A DNA stretch of 64,000 nt from positions 868,001-932,000 of the forward strand of contig NZ_LT907842.1 of the NCBI RefSeq assembly GCF_900215245.1, read 5' to 3'. Each line of letters begins with the position of its first letter. Positions within the stretch are counted from its first letter, which is position 1. The position numbers and the translations under genes are program-made. This DNA comes from Pseudomonas fluorescens (GTDB taxonomy: Bacteria > Pseudomonadota > Gammaproteobacteria > Pseudomonadales > Pseudomonadaceae). Of the stretch, positions 20,796 to 30,392 are shown in pieces. The notes below the pieces were generated by a model, which worked only from the letters and a program-made list of their open reading frames with translations, ran no database searches and was not told the DNA's origin.

Positions 20796-22127
20796 ATGAA
20801 GCCGACTCGTCTGCTGCTGATCTGGCTCGGCGTGCTGTTGGGCTTGAACAGCCTGCTGGGTGCCGCTACGGCCTTGCAGTTCAAGGTGCCCGACACCCTG
20901 TATTCGGTGGCTTGGGGCCTGCTGCTCGCGCTGTTTCTACTGGCGCTGCTGGACGCCCTGCGTCTAAGTCGCCTGCCGTGTGCTCGCGTGCGGCGGCAGA
21001 TGCCAGGCAGCCTGGCCTTGGGCCGCTGGGGCGAGGTGCGTGTGACGCTTGAACACGACTACCCACAGCCGCTGACGGTACAGGTATTCGACCACGCGCC
21101 TGACGGCCTGAGCGTGGAGAATATGCCGCAATCCATCGAACTACGCCCCGGTCTAAGCAGCGAGCTCGGCTATCGCCTGCGCCCCTTACGGCGCGGGCAC
21201 TTCATTTTCAGCCGTTGTGAAATTCACCTGCCCAGCCCCATGGGGCTTTGGTCCGCGCGGCGTCTGGTTGAGGCCCGTGATACGACCCGTGTTTACCCCG
21301 ACTTCGCCCGTCTGTACGGCGCACAGTTACTGGGAGTGGACAATTGGTTGAGCCAACTGGGCATACGTCAACGCCAGCGACGAGGGTTGGGGCTGGAGTT
21401 TCATCAGTTACGCGAGTTTCGCGAAGGCGACAGCCTGCGGCAGATCGACTGGAAAGCCACCGCGCGCCAGCGCACGCCAATCGCCCGCGAATACCAGGAC
21501 GAACGCGACCAGCAAATTGTGTTCATGCTCGATTGTGGCCGACGCATGCGCAGCCAGGACGCAGAACTCTCTCACTTCGATCACGCCCTTAATGCGTGTT
21601 TGCTGCTCAGCTATGTCGCCTTGCGCCAAGGCGACGCGGTGGGGCTATGCACCTTTGCATGTGACCAGCCGCGCTACCTGGCGCCCGTCAAGGGCACCGG
21701 CCAACTGAACCTGTTGCTCAATGCCGTATACGACCTCGACACCACCCGCCGCACCGCTGATTACCAGGCCGCCGCCAGCCAGTTACTGGCCCGACAAAAA
21801 CGCAGGGCGCTGGTCATTGTGGTCACCAACCTACGGGATGAGGACGATGAAGAGCTACTGACGGCGGTTAAACGCATCGGCCGGCAACATCGGGTACTGG
21901 TCGCCAGCCTGCGTGAAGACGTGCTCGACCAACTGCGCCAGTCCCCCGTGCAAACCTTGCCCGAAGCGCTGGCCTACAGCGGCGCCATCGACTACCTCAA
22001 TAAGAGAAACGATCTGCATGAGCGCTTGAGCGCCCACGGCTTGTCGGTATTGGATACGCCGCCATCAGGGCTTGGAGCGGCCTTGGTCACGCGTTATCTG
22101 GGCTGGAAAAAAGCGGGCGTATTGTGA
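20796..22127 (+). CDS. DUF58 (vWA-like) protein
   Basis: The 443-residue protein has two N-terminal membrane helices (about 4-25 and 32-50), then a soluble domain with the DUF58 hallmark GLGLEFHQLREFREGDSLRQ followed by IDWKATAR, and a vWA-like region. The strand that would carry the MIDAS metal site reads FMLDCGRRM (Asp246), so the usual D-x-S-x-S serines are absent. Either no metal is bound or ligation is non-canonical. It is the last gene of the operon. The start MKPTRLLL was chosen because upstream residues lie inside the moxR gene in another frame. Confidence 0.9.
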   Translation: MKPTRLLLIWLGVLLGLNSLLGAATALQFKVPDTLYSVAWGLLLALFLLALLDALRLSRLPCARVRRQMPGSLALGRWGEVRVTLEHDYPQPLTVQVFDHAPDGLSVENMPQSIELRPGLSSELGYRLRPLRRGHFIFSRCEIHLPSPMGLWSARRLVEARDTTRVYPDFARLYGAQLLGVDNWLSQLGIRQRQRRGLGLEFHQLREFREGDSLRQIDWKATARQRTPIAREYQDERDQQIVFMLDCGRRMRSQDAELSHFDHALNACLLLSYVALRQGDAVGLCTFACDQPRYLAPVKGTGQLNLLLNAVYDLDTTRRTADYQAAASQLLARQKRRALVIVVTNLRDEDDEELLTAVKRIGRQHRVLVASLREDVLDQLRQSPVQTLPEALAYSGAIDYLNKRNDLHERLSAHGLSVLDTPPSGLGAALVTRYLGWKKAGVL

Positions 22128-22188
22128 GGCATACACACCACCACGGCCTGGTGAACCACACCCGGGCCGGGGCGACTGCGTGCAAGGT

Positions 22189-22548
22189 CTAGGCGGAAGC
22201 CTGCAAAGGATCAAAACTGAAGTAATGCCACAGGGCGTTGATCAAGTGCTCGTACGCCTCAGGCGCTTCGACCACACTGAACCCTGAGTCGTAGTGTTGC
22301 GGGTTGACGTCCTCATGGCTCCATAAGCAGGTGGCGGTGAGGTCAATTGCCTGGAAATCACCGTCTGCTGTCGGAATTTTCAAACGCAGCTCGAACGCCA
22401 CGTCGATCATCATGGGTAATTGGCTGATCAACATCAGCCCGTCTTTGGACACGTTACCCAAGTAACCAATCGGCTTGTCCGTAAGCCGGTTGAACACTTT
22501 CAGGAAACATGACAACTGATGCCGCTCAATCCGTCGGTCGGTAAACAT
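22189..22548 (-). CDS. PilZ domain protein (c-di-GMP binding)
   Basis: This 119-residue single-domain protein shows the PilZ c-di-GMP signature: an arginine motif TDRRIERHQLSC at its N-terminus and N-V-S-K-D-G (NxSxxG) about 25 residues later. The start MFTDRR is chosen because the arginine motif normally lies at the domain's beginning. MDGEFSMFTDRR, six codons upstream (22566), is equally possible, and the longer open frame upstream looks non-coding. It probably acts as a c-di-GMP effector; the partner is unknown. It converges on the DUF58 gene. Confidence 0.85.
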   Translation of the reverse strand: MFTDRRIERHQLSCFLKVFNRLTDKPIGYLGNVSKDGLMLISQLPMMIDVAFELRLKIPTADGDFQAIDLTATCLWSHEDVNPQHYDSGFSVVEAPEAYEHLINALWHYFSFDPLQASA

Positions 22549-22773
22549 GCTGAATTCGCCATCCATTGGCCATGAGTCTGGCCGCGCCAGTGATTCGGAA
22601 CGGGCGATAAGGCCCGCTCTCCCTGGAGATCGGCGCGACGACAGCCTGTGCTTTGTCGCTCTACCGCTGCCAACCCCAAGCATTCCATTCGTTTGAACAC
22701 AACCTTGTACAAACGAACACTCAAAGGATAGCTCAAGACTGGCGCCGGGCCAGCTATAGAATGACAAAGATCA

Positions 22774-23148
22774 TCAAAGTGACGCCGGGCGCGGTTGTGC
22801 AACGCTCGCGCCAGAGTAATGCCCCAATTGCTTCAGGGTGTCGAGCCGGGCACGAGCACGGTAGGCATATTCGCTGGACGGGTATTGATTGATAATGAAC
22901 TGGTAGGTTTGCACCGCATCGACAAACAATTTTTGCCGCTCCAGGCATTGCCCGCGCAACATCGAGACTTCCGGTTGCACGTAACGACGGGTACGGCTTT
23001 CACGGTCTACCTGGGACAATTCCAGAGTAACGCGCTCGCAATCACCGACCCCATAGGCACGGTAAGCGTTGTTCAAATGATGGTCCATCGACCAGCGGGT
23101 ACAGCCGACGACACTGACGGCCAGGGCAGCAATGAGCAAAATTCGCAT
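22774..23148 (-). CDS. Small lipoprotein with TPR-like helices
   Basis: The 124-residue protein has a lipoprotein signal peptide, MRILLIAALAVSVVGC, with the lipobox VVGC and Cys16 as lipidation site. The helical remainder includes DAVQTYQFIINQYPSSEYAYRARARL, which resembles a tetratricopeptide repeat of the YbgF/BamD type. AGGAG precedes the ATG by 7 nt. It probably sits in the outer membrane periplasmic leaflet and mediates protein contacts; no function is known. It is divergent from pyruvate kinase. Confidence 0.87.
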   Translation of the reverse strand: MRILLIAALAVSVVGCTRWSMDHHLNNAYRAYGVGDCERVTLELSQVDRESRTRRYVQPEVSMLRGQCLERQKLFVDAVQTYQFIINQYPSSEYAYRARARLDTLKQLGHYSGASVAQPRPASL

Positions 23149-23322
23149 GGGGTTCTCCTGTCTTGTGCAGTGTATCGACCCCGCGTCGAAAATCTTCAAG
23201 GATGTTCGTCTATTCAACTGGAGCGAAAACAAGCGAATCATCGATAAGTAGTGCAAACGAACAATGACTACAACCAAAGAGCATAGTAGCCTTCCCCAGC
23301 GCTTGAACTCAGGAGTCTGTGC

Positions 23323-24774
23323 ATGTCCGTCCGTCGTACCAAAATCGTCGCCACCCTTGGCCCGGCCAGTAACTCGCCGGAAGTCCTCGAACAGCTGATT
23401 CTGGCTGGTTTGGACGTTGCCCGTCTGAACTTCTCCCACGGCACCCCGGACGAGCACAAGGCTCGCGCCAAGCTGGTGCGTGACTTGGCCGCCAAGCATG
23501 GCCGCTTCGTGGCATTGCTGGGTGACCTGCAAGGCCCGAAAATTCGTATCGCCAAATTCGCCAACAAGCGAATCGAACTGAAGATCGGTGACAAGTTCAC
23601 CTTCTCCACCAGCCATTCGCTGACCGAAGGCAACCAGGATGTCGTAGGTATCGACTACCCGGACCTGGTCAAGGATTGCGGCGTCGGTGACGAACTGCTG
23701 CTGGACGACGGTCGCGTGGTCATGCGCGTCGACACAGCGACCCCTACCGAGCTGAACTGCACCGTGATCATCGGTGGTCCGCTGTCCGACCACAAAGGCA
23801 TCAACCGCCGCGGCGGTGGCCTGACGGCGCCGGCCCTGACTGAAAAAGACAAGGCCGACATCAAGCTCGCCGCCGAAATGGAAGTGGACTACCTCGCCGT
23901 ATCCTTCCCGCGCGACGCCGCCGACATGGAATACGCCCGCAAACTGCGCGACGAAGCCGGTGGTACCGCCTGGCTGGTGGCGAAGATCGAACGCGCCGAA
24001 GCCGTGGCCGATGACGAAACCCTCGACGGCCTGATCAAGGCTTCCGACGCGGTCATGGTTGCCCGTGGCGACCTGGGCGTGGAAATCGGTGACGCCGAGC
24101 TGATCGGTATTCAGAAGAAGATCATCCTGCACGCACGCCGCCACAATAAAGCGGTGATCGTGGCGACTCAGATGATGGAGTCGATGATCCAGAACCCGAT
24201 GCCGACCCGCGCCGAAGTGTCCGACGTGGCCAACGCCGTGCTCGACTACACCGACGCCGTGATGCTCTCGGCTGAAAGTGCTGCCGGACCGTACCCGCTG
24301 GAAGCCGTCCAGGCCATGGCGCGTATCTGCGTCGGTGCCGAAAAGCACCCGACCAGCAAAACCTCCAGCCACCGTATCGGCAAAGTGTTCGAAAGCTGCG
24401 ACCAGAGCATCGCGTTGGCAGCCATGTACACCGCCAACCACTTCCCGGGCGTTAAAGCGATCATCGCCTTGACCGAGAGTGGCTATACGCCGTTGATCAT
24501 GTCGCGCATCCGTTCCTCGATTCCGATCTACGCGTTTTCCCCGCACCGCGAAACCCAGGCCCGCGCGGCCATGTTCCGTGGCGTGTACACCGTTCCGTTT
24601 GACCCGGCGTCCCTGCCGCCAAACCAAGTCAGCCAGGCGGCTATCGACGAACTGCTCAAACGCGGCGTCGTGGAAAAAGGCGACTGGGTCATCCTGACCA
24701 AGGGCGACAGCTACCACACCATCGGCGGCACCAACGGCATGAAAATCCTGCACGTTGGCGACCCAATGGTCTGA
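23323..24774 (+). CDS. pyk: Pyruvate kinase
   Basis: The enzyme converts phosphoenolpyruvate and ADP to pyruvate and ATP. The 483-residue protein has ARLNFSHG near residue 35, the K+/Mg2+ site region LLGDLQGPKIRI, the active-site strand VDYLAVSFPRDA, the signature KIERAEAV and MVARGDLGVEIG, and the C-terminal allosteric domain. It resembles the PykA (type II) isozyme. It carries its own terminator. Together with the Entner-Doudoroff genes near 40 kb it completes lower glycolysis. Confidence 0.97.
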   Translation: MSVRRTKIVATLGPASNSPEVLEQLILAGLDVARLNFSHGTPDEHKARAKLVRDLAAKHGRFVALLGDLQGPKIRIAKFANKRIELKIGDKFTFSTSHSLTEGNQDVVGIDYPDLVKDCGVGDELLLDDGRVVMRVDTATPTELNCTVIIGGPLSDHKGINRRGGGLTAPALTEKDKADIKLAAEMEVDYLAVSFPRDAADMEYARKLRDEAGGTAWLVAKIERAEAVADDETLDGLIKASDAVMVARGDLGVEIGDAELIGIQKKIILHARRHNKAVIVATQMMESMIQNPMPTRAEVSDVANAVLDYTDAVMLSAESAAGPYPLEAVQAMARICVGAEKHPTSKTSSHRIGKVFESCDQSIALAAMYTANHFPGVKAIIALTESGYTPLIMSRIRSSIPIYAFSPHRETQARAAMFRGVYTVPFDPASLPPNQVSQAAIDELLKRGVVEKGDWVILTKGDSYHTIGGTNGMKILHVGDPMV

Positions 24775-24785
24775 GTAACACGCTG

Positions 24786-24822
24786 AAAAAAAGCCCCGCC
24801 ATGTGAATGGCGGGGCTTTTTG
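24786..24822 (+). terminator. Rho-independent terminator of pyk
   Basis: The hairpin AAAAGCCCCGCC/GGCGGGGCTTTT has an 8-nt loop and ends in a T-run, 12 nt after the pyk stop codon. Confidence 0.92.
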
Positions 24823-24858
24823 CATTTCAAGGCCGGTTGACGGGCTAACTAAGAGCGC

Positions 24859-24930
24859 CTCATCGCAGGCAAGCCAGTGCCGACATTGGCGTGCGCTCAA
24901 CTGTGGGAGCCGGGCTTGCCCGCGATGGCG
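24859..24930. repeat. REP-type element, second subclass
   Basis: Inverted segments CATCGCAGGCAAGCCAG and CTGTGGGAGCCGGGCTTGCC, followed by CGCGATGGCG, form an imperfect pair. The core differs from the GCGGGCTTGCTCGCGA class seen elsewhere in the window and belongs to the GGCTTGCC-CGCGAT type. Confidence 0.75.
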
Positions 24931-24933
24931 TCC

Positions 24934-25682
24934 TCAGCGCCTGGCAATAAACCCTGACAACGCCGCAATCGCTTCCGGCGATTTCAAGCGCTGAGTAAAC
25001 AACGCCCCCTCTTCCTCGATCACCCGCCGCAACTGCTCGCGATCAACACTTTTCATCAGCTGTTTACTGACCTGCACGGCCCCCGGCGCCAGGGTCTCAA
25101 AGCGCTCGGCAATCTCCCGCGCCTTGGCCAATGCCGCTTCGCCGCTGCCCAGCGCCTCGGTCGCAATCCCCCATGCCGCCGCCTGCTCCCCGGTAAACCC
25201 TTCGCCGAGCAGCAACAACTCCGCGGCTTTCGCATGCCCCAACAGACGCGGCAGGATCAGGCTTGAGCCAAACTCGGGGCACAACCCCAAATTAACGAAT
25301 GGCATGCGCAAGCGTGCATCGCGACTGATATACACCAGGTCGCAATGCAGCAGCAGGGTCGTGCCGATACCGACTGCCGCGCCCGCTACCGCGGCAATGA
25401 CCGGTTTACGGCAGTTGAGCAGGCTTTTCATGAAATGAAACGGTGGGCTGTCGAGGTCGCTGGGCGGCTGTTCGAGGAAGTCGGCAATATCGTTGCCGCC
25501 GTGAAGCAGTCGCGACTGCCCTGAATCAACACGGCACTCACGCCTGAGTCTGCATCCGCCTGTTCCAGCGCCTCGGCCAGTTGCGTATACATGGCGCGCG
25601 TCAGGGCGTTTTTCTTGTCGGGACGATTGAACTGCAAGGTCAGCAGCCCGCGTTCGCGGCGCTGCAGGATGGCATCAGTCAT
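24934..25682 (-). pseudogene. Enoyl-CoA hydratase/isomerase, frameshifted
   Basis: Two adjacent minus-strand frames form one crotonase-fold protein. The first (from 25682; MTDAILQRRERGLLTLQFNR...) reaches DCFTAATIL; the second continues from IADFLEQPPSD through PVIAAVAGAAVGIGTTLLLHCD to the stop at 24934. At about 25495-25500 the DNA reads as though one G is missing from a GCGGGC codon pair, where the family has F-T-A-G-N-D. Restoring it gives about 249 residues, normal for the family. It could be a true null mutation or a sequencing error in a GC-rich run. The internal ATG at 25431 would give only a C-terminal half. Confidence 0.85.
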
Positions 25683-25712
25683 GGCGAGTCTCGCGGCTGG
25701 GAAATTCAGCGC

Positions 25713-26645
25713 TCAACCACGGGGCAGGAACACATCGGCCAGCAGTTGATTGCGCGGCAGTCCGGCCAGGAACAGGCGCTTGGAAAACGCCTCGACACTG
25801 ACAGGGTGTCCGCAGAGTAAGGCCAGAGTTTGCCGCGAAACAAGCCGCAGTTGCGCCAATACCTGGTCCCACTCAGCCGAGGTCCACAGCTCAACGCTCA
25901 GGTTCGAATGCTGCGCAGCCAACTGCGCCAGGGGCTCAGCCAAGTAATGCGCCTCGGCATCATGGGCCAGGTGAATCACGCGAATAGCGCCCTGATGATC
26001 CTGGCGTAACGCCTCCCGCAGCACGCCCCACAAAGGGCCCAGGCCCGTGCCGGACGCCAGCAGCCATAGCGGCCGCGATTGCCAGTCGGGGTCGTAGTGC
26101 AATGCCCCGCCTCGCAACTCGCCCAGTTGCAACCCGTCTGCGACCTGCAACTGCCGGGCGATATCGCTGAACTGGCCGGGCTCACGGCAATCGAGATGAA
26201 ACTCCAGGAAGGCATCTTCCTGGGGCAGGCTCGCCAACGAATACGGGCGCGCCACCTGCCCCGCCCACAGCACCAGATGCTGGCCGGCCCGGTAGCGCAG
26301 GCCACGCTCAGGTAACAGGCGCAGGCGCAGCACATTCACACTCAGCCAATCCACACCCACCACGCGGGCCGGCAAACCGTCACGCAGCGGGTCAAACGCG
26401 TCGACCTGCACGTCTGCGATGACCTGGCACTGGCAAGCCAAGCGCCAGCCATCCTGGCGTTGCGCCGCGCTCAGGGCATCGGGTTGCTTGTCCTCGACCT
26501 CGCCCCGGCACCGCACCAGACACGCGTGGCAACTGCCCGCCCGGCAACTGTAAGGCACAGCCACACCTGCCGTATTCAAGGCATCCAGCAGGTTGCTGCC
26601 GGTGGCGACCGACCAGTGGCGTTCGCCGACACGCAGTTCAGGCAT
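25713..26645 (-). CDS. 2Fe-2S ferredoxin-type FAD/NAD(P)H oxidoreductase
   Basis: This 310-residue protein has an N-terminal plant-type [2Fe-2S] ferredoxin domain (CRAGSCHACLVRC near residues 36-48, then LACQC near 75), an FAD-binding barrel with RPYSLASLP, and an NAD(P)-binding domain (LLASGTGLGPLWG). The order matches reductase components of oxygenases and CDP-6-deoxyglucoseen-type reductases. No oxygenase gene is adjacent, so its electron acceptor is unknown. The start MPELRVG is chosen over an ATG four codons upstream. It is divergent from fumarase. Confidence 0.88.
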   Translation of the reverse strand: MPELRVGERHWSVATGSNLLDALNTAGVAVPYSCRAGSCHACLVRCRGEVEDKQPDALSAAQRQDGWRLACQCQVIADVQVDAFDPLRDGLPARVVGVDWLSVNVLRLRLLPERGLRYRAGQHLVLWAGQVARPYSLASLPQEDAFLEFHLDCREPGQFSDIARQLQVADGLQLGELRGGALHYDPDWQSRPLWLLASGTGLGPLWGVLREALRQDHQGAIRVIHLAHDAEAHYLAEPLAQLAAQHSNLSVELWTSAEWDQVLAQLRLVSRQTLALLCGHPVSVEAFSKRLFLAGLPRNQLLADVFLPRG

Positions 26646-26866
26646 ATAAGGTCTCAATCAGAAAGGGCTGCGTACAGGGAATCACGCCCGACAGAGTTTG
26701 ACCATAGTCGGGTGTATCGGCCACCGCGCCGGGTTATACTGCCGCGCCTTTTTAGCGTCGCGCCTGCTGCACTCGGCGTGCCTTGGAAAGGTGACTTCAG
26801 CCGACCGATGTACCCCACTGAAGCCACCTTTATTGAATGTTCCCGTCTTATAGAGGAGCGCGACTC

Positions 26867-28390
26867 ATGACCGTGATCAAGCAAGACGACCTGATTCAGA
26901 GCGTTGCCGACGCCCTGCAATTCATTTCCTACTACCATCCCGTTGACTTCATCCAGGCGATGCACGAAGCCTACCTGCGTGAAGAATCACCGGCAGCCCG
27001 TGACTCCATCGCGCAGATCCTGATCAACTCGCGCATGTGCGCCACCGGCCATCGCCCGATCTGCCAGGACACCGGTATCGTCACCGTGTTCGTGCGCGTG
27101 GGCATGGACGTACGTTGGGACGGCGCCACCATGGGCCTGGACGACATGATCAACGAAGGCGTGCGTCGCGCCTACAACCTGCCGGAAAACGTCCTGCGTG
27201 CATCGATCCTCGCCGACCCGGCTGGCGCGCGTAAAAACACCAAGGACAACACCCCGGCCGTGATCCACTACTCCATCGTCCCGGGTAACACCGTGGAAGT
27301 GGACGTGGCCGCCAAAGGCGGTGGTTCCGAGAACAAGTCGAAAATGGCCATGCTCAACCCGTCCGACTCGATCGTCGACTGGGTGCTCAAGACCGTTCCG
27401 ACCATGGGCGCCGGCTGGTGCCCACCGGGCATGCTGGGCATTGGCATCGGCGGCACCGCCGAGAAAGCTGCGGTGATGGCCAAGGAAGTGTTGATGGAAT
27501 CCATCGACATCCACGAGCTGAAAAAGCGCGGCCCGCAGAACCGTATCGAAGAGATGCGCCTGGAGCTGTTCGAGAAGGTCAACCAACTGGGCATCGGTGC
27601 CCAGGGCCTCGGTGGCCTGACCACCGTGCTCGACGTAAAAATCATGGACTACCCGACCCACGCAGCCTCGCTGCCGGTGTGCATGATCCCCAACTGCGCC
27701 GCCACCCGTCACGCGCACTTCGTGCTCGACGGTTCGGGCCCGGCGTCGCTGGAAGCGCCACCGCTGGACGCCTACCCGGAGATCGTCTGGGAAGCCGGCC
27801 CGTCGGCCCGTCGCGTCAACCTCGACACCCTGACCCCGGAAGAAGTACAGAGCTGGAAGCCGGGAGAAACCGTGTTGCTCAACGGCAAGATGCTCACTGG
27901 CCGCGACGCTGCGCACAAGCGCATGGTCGAGATGCTCAACAAGGGTGAAACCTTGCCGGTGGACCTCAAAGGGCGCTTCATCTACTACGTCGGCCCGGTT
28001 GATCCGGTGCGCGAAGAAGTGGTTGGCCCGGCGGGCCCGACCACGGCGACGCGGATGGACAAGTTCACCCGCCAGATCCTCGAGCAAACCGGCCTGCTGG
28101 GCATGATCGGCAAATCCGAGCGCGGCCCGACTGCGATTGAAGCGATCAAGGACTACAAAGCCGTGTACCTGATGGCTGTTGGCGGCGCCGCTTATCTGGT
28201 GGCACAGGCCATCAAGAAGTCGCGCGTTGTCGCGTTTGCCGAACTGGGCATGGAAGCGATCTACGAGTTCGACGTGAAAGACATGCCGGTCACCGTTGCG
28301 GTGGACAGCAAGGGCGAATCCGTGCACATCACCGGTCCTGCCATCTGGCAGAAAAAGATCAGTGAAAGCCTGGCGGTAGAAGTGCAGTAA
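26867..28390 (+). CDS. Fumarate hydratase, class I (iron-sulfur)
   Basis: The 507-residue TCA-cycle enzyme interconverts fumarate and malate using a [4Fe-4S] cluster. The cluster cysteines are visible in RPICQDTG and CMIPNCAATRH. The N-terminal catalytic and C-terminal beta domains are fused, as in FumA/FumB. The start MTVIKQDDL is preceded by GAGGAG at a suitable distance. A terminator lies just downstream. Class I enzymes are oxygen- and iron-sensitive, and pseudomonads pair them with an iron-independent FumC encoded elsewhere. Confidence 0.96.
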   Translation: MTVIKQDDLIQSVADALQFISYYHPVDFIQAMHEAYLREESPAARDSIAQILINSRMCATGHRPICQDTGIVTVFVRVGMDVRWDGATMGLDDMINEGVRRAYNLPENVLRASILADPAGARKNTKDNTPAVIHYSIVPGNTVEVDVAAKGGGSENKSKMAMLNPSDSIVDWVLKTVPTMGAGWCPPGMLGIGIGGTAEKAAVMAKEVLMESIDIHELKKRGPQNRIEEMRLELFEKVNQLGIGAQGLGGLTTVLDVKIMDYPTHAASLPVCMIPNCAATRHAHFVLDGSGPASLEAPPLDAYPEIVWEAGPSARRVNLDTLTPEEVQSWKPGETVLLNGKMLTGRDAAHKRMVEMLNKGETLPVDLKGRFIYYVGPVDPVREEVVGPAGPTTATRMDKFTRQILEQTGLLGMIGKSERGPTAIEAIKDYKAVYLMAVGGAAYLVAQAIKKSRVVAFAELGMEAIYEFDVKDMPVTVAVDSKGESVHITGPAIWQKKISESLAVEVQ

Positions 28391-28410
28391 GCACTTCCCT
28401 CGCAAGGAGA

Positions 28411-28447
28411 AAGGCGACTGCGGCCCCATGGCCCAGTCGCCTTTTTT
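28411..28447 (+). terminator. Rho-independent terminator of the fumarase gene
   Basis: The stem GGCGACTG (28413-28420) pairs with CAGTCGCC (28434-28441) and is followed by TTTTTTATT. Confidence 0.9.
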
Positions 28448-28463
28448 ATTGTGTACGCGGTCA

Positions 28464-28552
28464 TGTGGGAGCGGGCTTGCTCGCGAAAGCGGTGGGTCAG
28501 TCAATTTAACTGTCACTGAGACACCGCATTCGCGAGCAAGCCCGCTCCCACA
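28464..28552. repeat. REP-type inverted pair (REPIN-like)
   Basis: Outer arms TGTGGGAGCGGGCTTGCTCGCGAA and its reverse complement flank an internal spacer containing a second short inverted pair (CAGTCA ... TGTCACTGA). It lies between the fumarase terminator and the start of the downstream sensor kinase. Confidence 0.9.
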
Positions 28553-28628
28553 CAAGCCGCGCTCGCCACAAAATACAGTCCTACTCATGCTATGGTGCTT
28601 GCCCCTTACCGCGCCTGTTCATCACCGT

Positions 28629-30392
28629 ATGATCGTGATCCCACGCCCCCTGCGCCTGACCTTCTACTCACTGTTGATCATCGCCGGTGCCGTGCTGGCC
28701 GCCGCCTTGGCCACCCGCCATGCCGAGCGCCAGGCCTTGGTGGATGATGCCGCTCGCGCCAATCAGCAACTGGCGCTGTATGCCAATTCCTTGCACACCC
28801 TGATCGAACGCTACCGCGCCCTGCCCGCCGTATTGGCGCTGGATTCGGAAATGATCAGCGCCCTGAAAGCCCCGCTGGACACCGCCACCCAGGACGTGCT
28901 CAACCGCAAGCTGGAACGCATCAACGGCGCCGCGCAGTCTTCCACCCTGGAACTGATGGACCGCACCGGCCTGGCCGTGGCAGCCAGTAACTGGAACCTG
29001 CCCAGCAGTTATGTCGGGCACAACTACGCGTTTCGCCCGTATTTCAGCCAGACCTTGAGCCAGGGCACCGGGCGTTTTTATGCGGTGGGGGTGACCACCG
29101 GCATTCCGGGTTACTTCCTCTCCAGCGCAGTGGTCGATGAACACGAACAGTTCCTTGGCGCGATGGTGGTGAAGCTGGAATTTCCCGAACTCGAACGCGA
29201 ATGGGCCCAGGGCAATGACCTGCTGCTGGTCAGCGACGCACGCGGCATCGTGTTTATCGCCAATCAGCCGGGCTGGCGTTACCGCAACCTGCGTCCGTTG
29301 TCGGCCAGCGACCTCACTGAGCTCAAAGCCACCCGCCAATACGACAAGAAACAACTGCGGCCGCTGGACACCCAAACGCTGCAACGCTTTGACGAAAACA
29401 GCCACCTGATGCGCGTCAACGGTCCCGACGGCAGCGCCAACTACATCTGGGAATCCCTGCCGCTGAAGGCCGAAGGCTGGACCTTGCACCTATTGCGCAA
29501 GCCACAGTTCGCTTTTGAAGACCAACGCAATGCCGGGCTTGCCGCTGCCGGCTCCTGGCTGGCGCTGGTGTTTCTGGTGCTGTTCCTGACTCAACGCTGG
29601 CGCCTGGCCCGCTTGCGCCAACGCAGCCGCGAAGAGCTCGAACAGCTGGTAGAGGAGCGCACTCAGGCGCTGAGCACGGCGCAAGATGGCCTGGTGCAAT
29701 CCGCCAAGCTGGCGGCACTGGGGCAAATGTCTGCCGCCCTCGCCCATGAAATCAACCAGCCGCTGACCGCCCAGCGCATGCAGTTGGCGACCTTGCGACT
29801 GCTGCTCGACCATGGCCGCGTGGACGATGCCTACAAGGCACTCACGCCGCTGGACGACATGCTCACGCGCATGGCCGCACTCACCGGCCACCTCAAGACG
29901 TTCGCCCGCAAAAGCCCCAGCGGCCTGCGCGAGAGATTGGACCTGGCGACAGTCGTCGACCAATCCTTGCACCTGCTCGACGCACGGTTGCGCGATGAAG
30001 CCATCGGTGTGGTGCTGGACCTGACCCGCCCGGCCTGGGTGCGCGGCGATGCGATCCGCCTGGAACAGGTGCTGATCAATCTGTTGCGCAACGCCCTCGA
30101 CGCCATGGCAGACAAACCGCGCAAACGCCTGGAAATCCGCCTGCACGCCGACCAGCAACTGTGGCAATTGACCGTCAGCGACAGCGGCGGCGGGATTGCC
30201 GAAGCGCACTTGAACAGTGTCTTCGATCCGTTTTTTACCACCAAGCCTGTGGGGGATGGGCTTGGCCTCGGGCTGGCGGTGTCCTACGCCATCGTGCACG
30301 AACTCGGTGGGCGCCTGCTCGCCGGCAACCGTGGCGACGGCGCGGTGTTTACCCTGACCTTGCCGATTGTGCTGGAGACGCCTGACCTATGA
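28629..30392 (+). CDS. DctB-type sensor histidine kinase (MifS-like)
   Basis: This 587-residue inner-membrane kinase has TM segments at about 11-30 and 300-320 enclosing a PAS/PDC-like periplasmic sensor with [15 protein letters not shown] and [13 protein letters not shown], as in DctB. A coiled linker follows, then an H box ([13 protein letters not shown]), N box (LLRNALDAM) and G boxes ([20 protein letters not shown]). The downstream regulator overlaps by 4 nt. Because a KgtP-type permease follows, I infer a 2-oxoglutarate or C5/C4-dicarboxylate ligand, as for P. aeruginosa MifS. The start MIVIPRPL is chosen; the frame upstream runs into the REP element. Confidence 0.9.
   Translation: MIVIPRPLRLTFYSLLIIAGAVLAAALATRHAERQALVDDAARANQQLALYANSLHTLIERYRALPAVLALDSEMISALKAPLDTATQDVLNRKLERINGAAQSSTLELMDRTGLAVAASNWNLPSSYVGHNYAFRPYFSQTLSQGTGRFYAVGVTTGIPGYFLSSAVVDEHEQFLGAMVVKLEFPELEREWAQGNDLLLVSDARGIVFIANQPGWRYRNLRPLSASDLTELKATRQYDKKQLRPLDTQTLQRFDENSHLMRVNGPDGSANYIWESLPLKAEGWTLHLLRKPQFAFEDQRNAGLAAAGSWLALVFLVLFLTQRWRLARLRQRSREELEQLVEERTQALSTAQDGLVQSAKLAALGQMSAALAHEINQPLTAQRMQLATLRLLLDHGRVDDAYKALTPLDDMLTRMAALTGHLKTFARKSPSGLRERLDLATVVDQSLHLLDARLRDEAIGVVLDLTRPAWVRGDAIRLEQVLINLLRNALDAMADKPRKRLEIRLHADQQLWQLTVSDSGGGIAEAHLNSVFDPFFTTKPVGDGLGLGLAVSYAIVHELGGRLLAGNRGDGAVFTLTLPIVLETPDL

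Noticed and set aside
23149..24900. Long minus-strand frame antisense to pyruvate kinase, continuous with the small lipoprotein frame
   Set aside because: Only the last 124 codons (from the ATG at 23148 with AGGAG) have a signal peptide and protein-like composition; the rest is a codon-bias shadow of pyk.
24934..25431. Shorter enoyl-CoA hydratase starting at the internal ATG 25431
   Set aside because: It would lack the N-terminal half of the crotonase fold including part of the active site; the frameshift explanation is simpler.
26987..28588. 533-codon minus-strand frame antisense to fumarase
   Set aside because: It is a His/Val/Arg-rich shadow of a strongly biased gene and runs through the fumarase terminator and a REP element.
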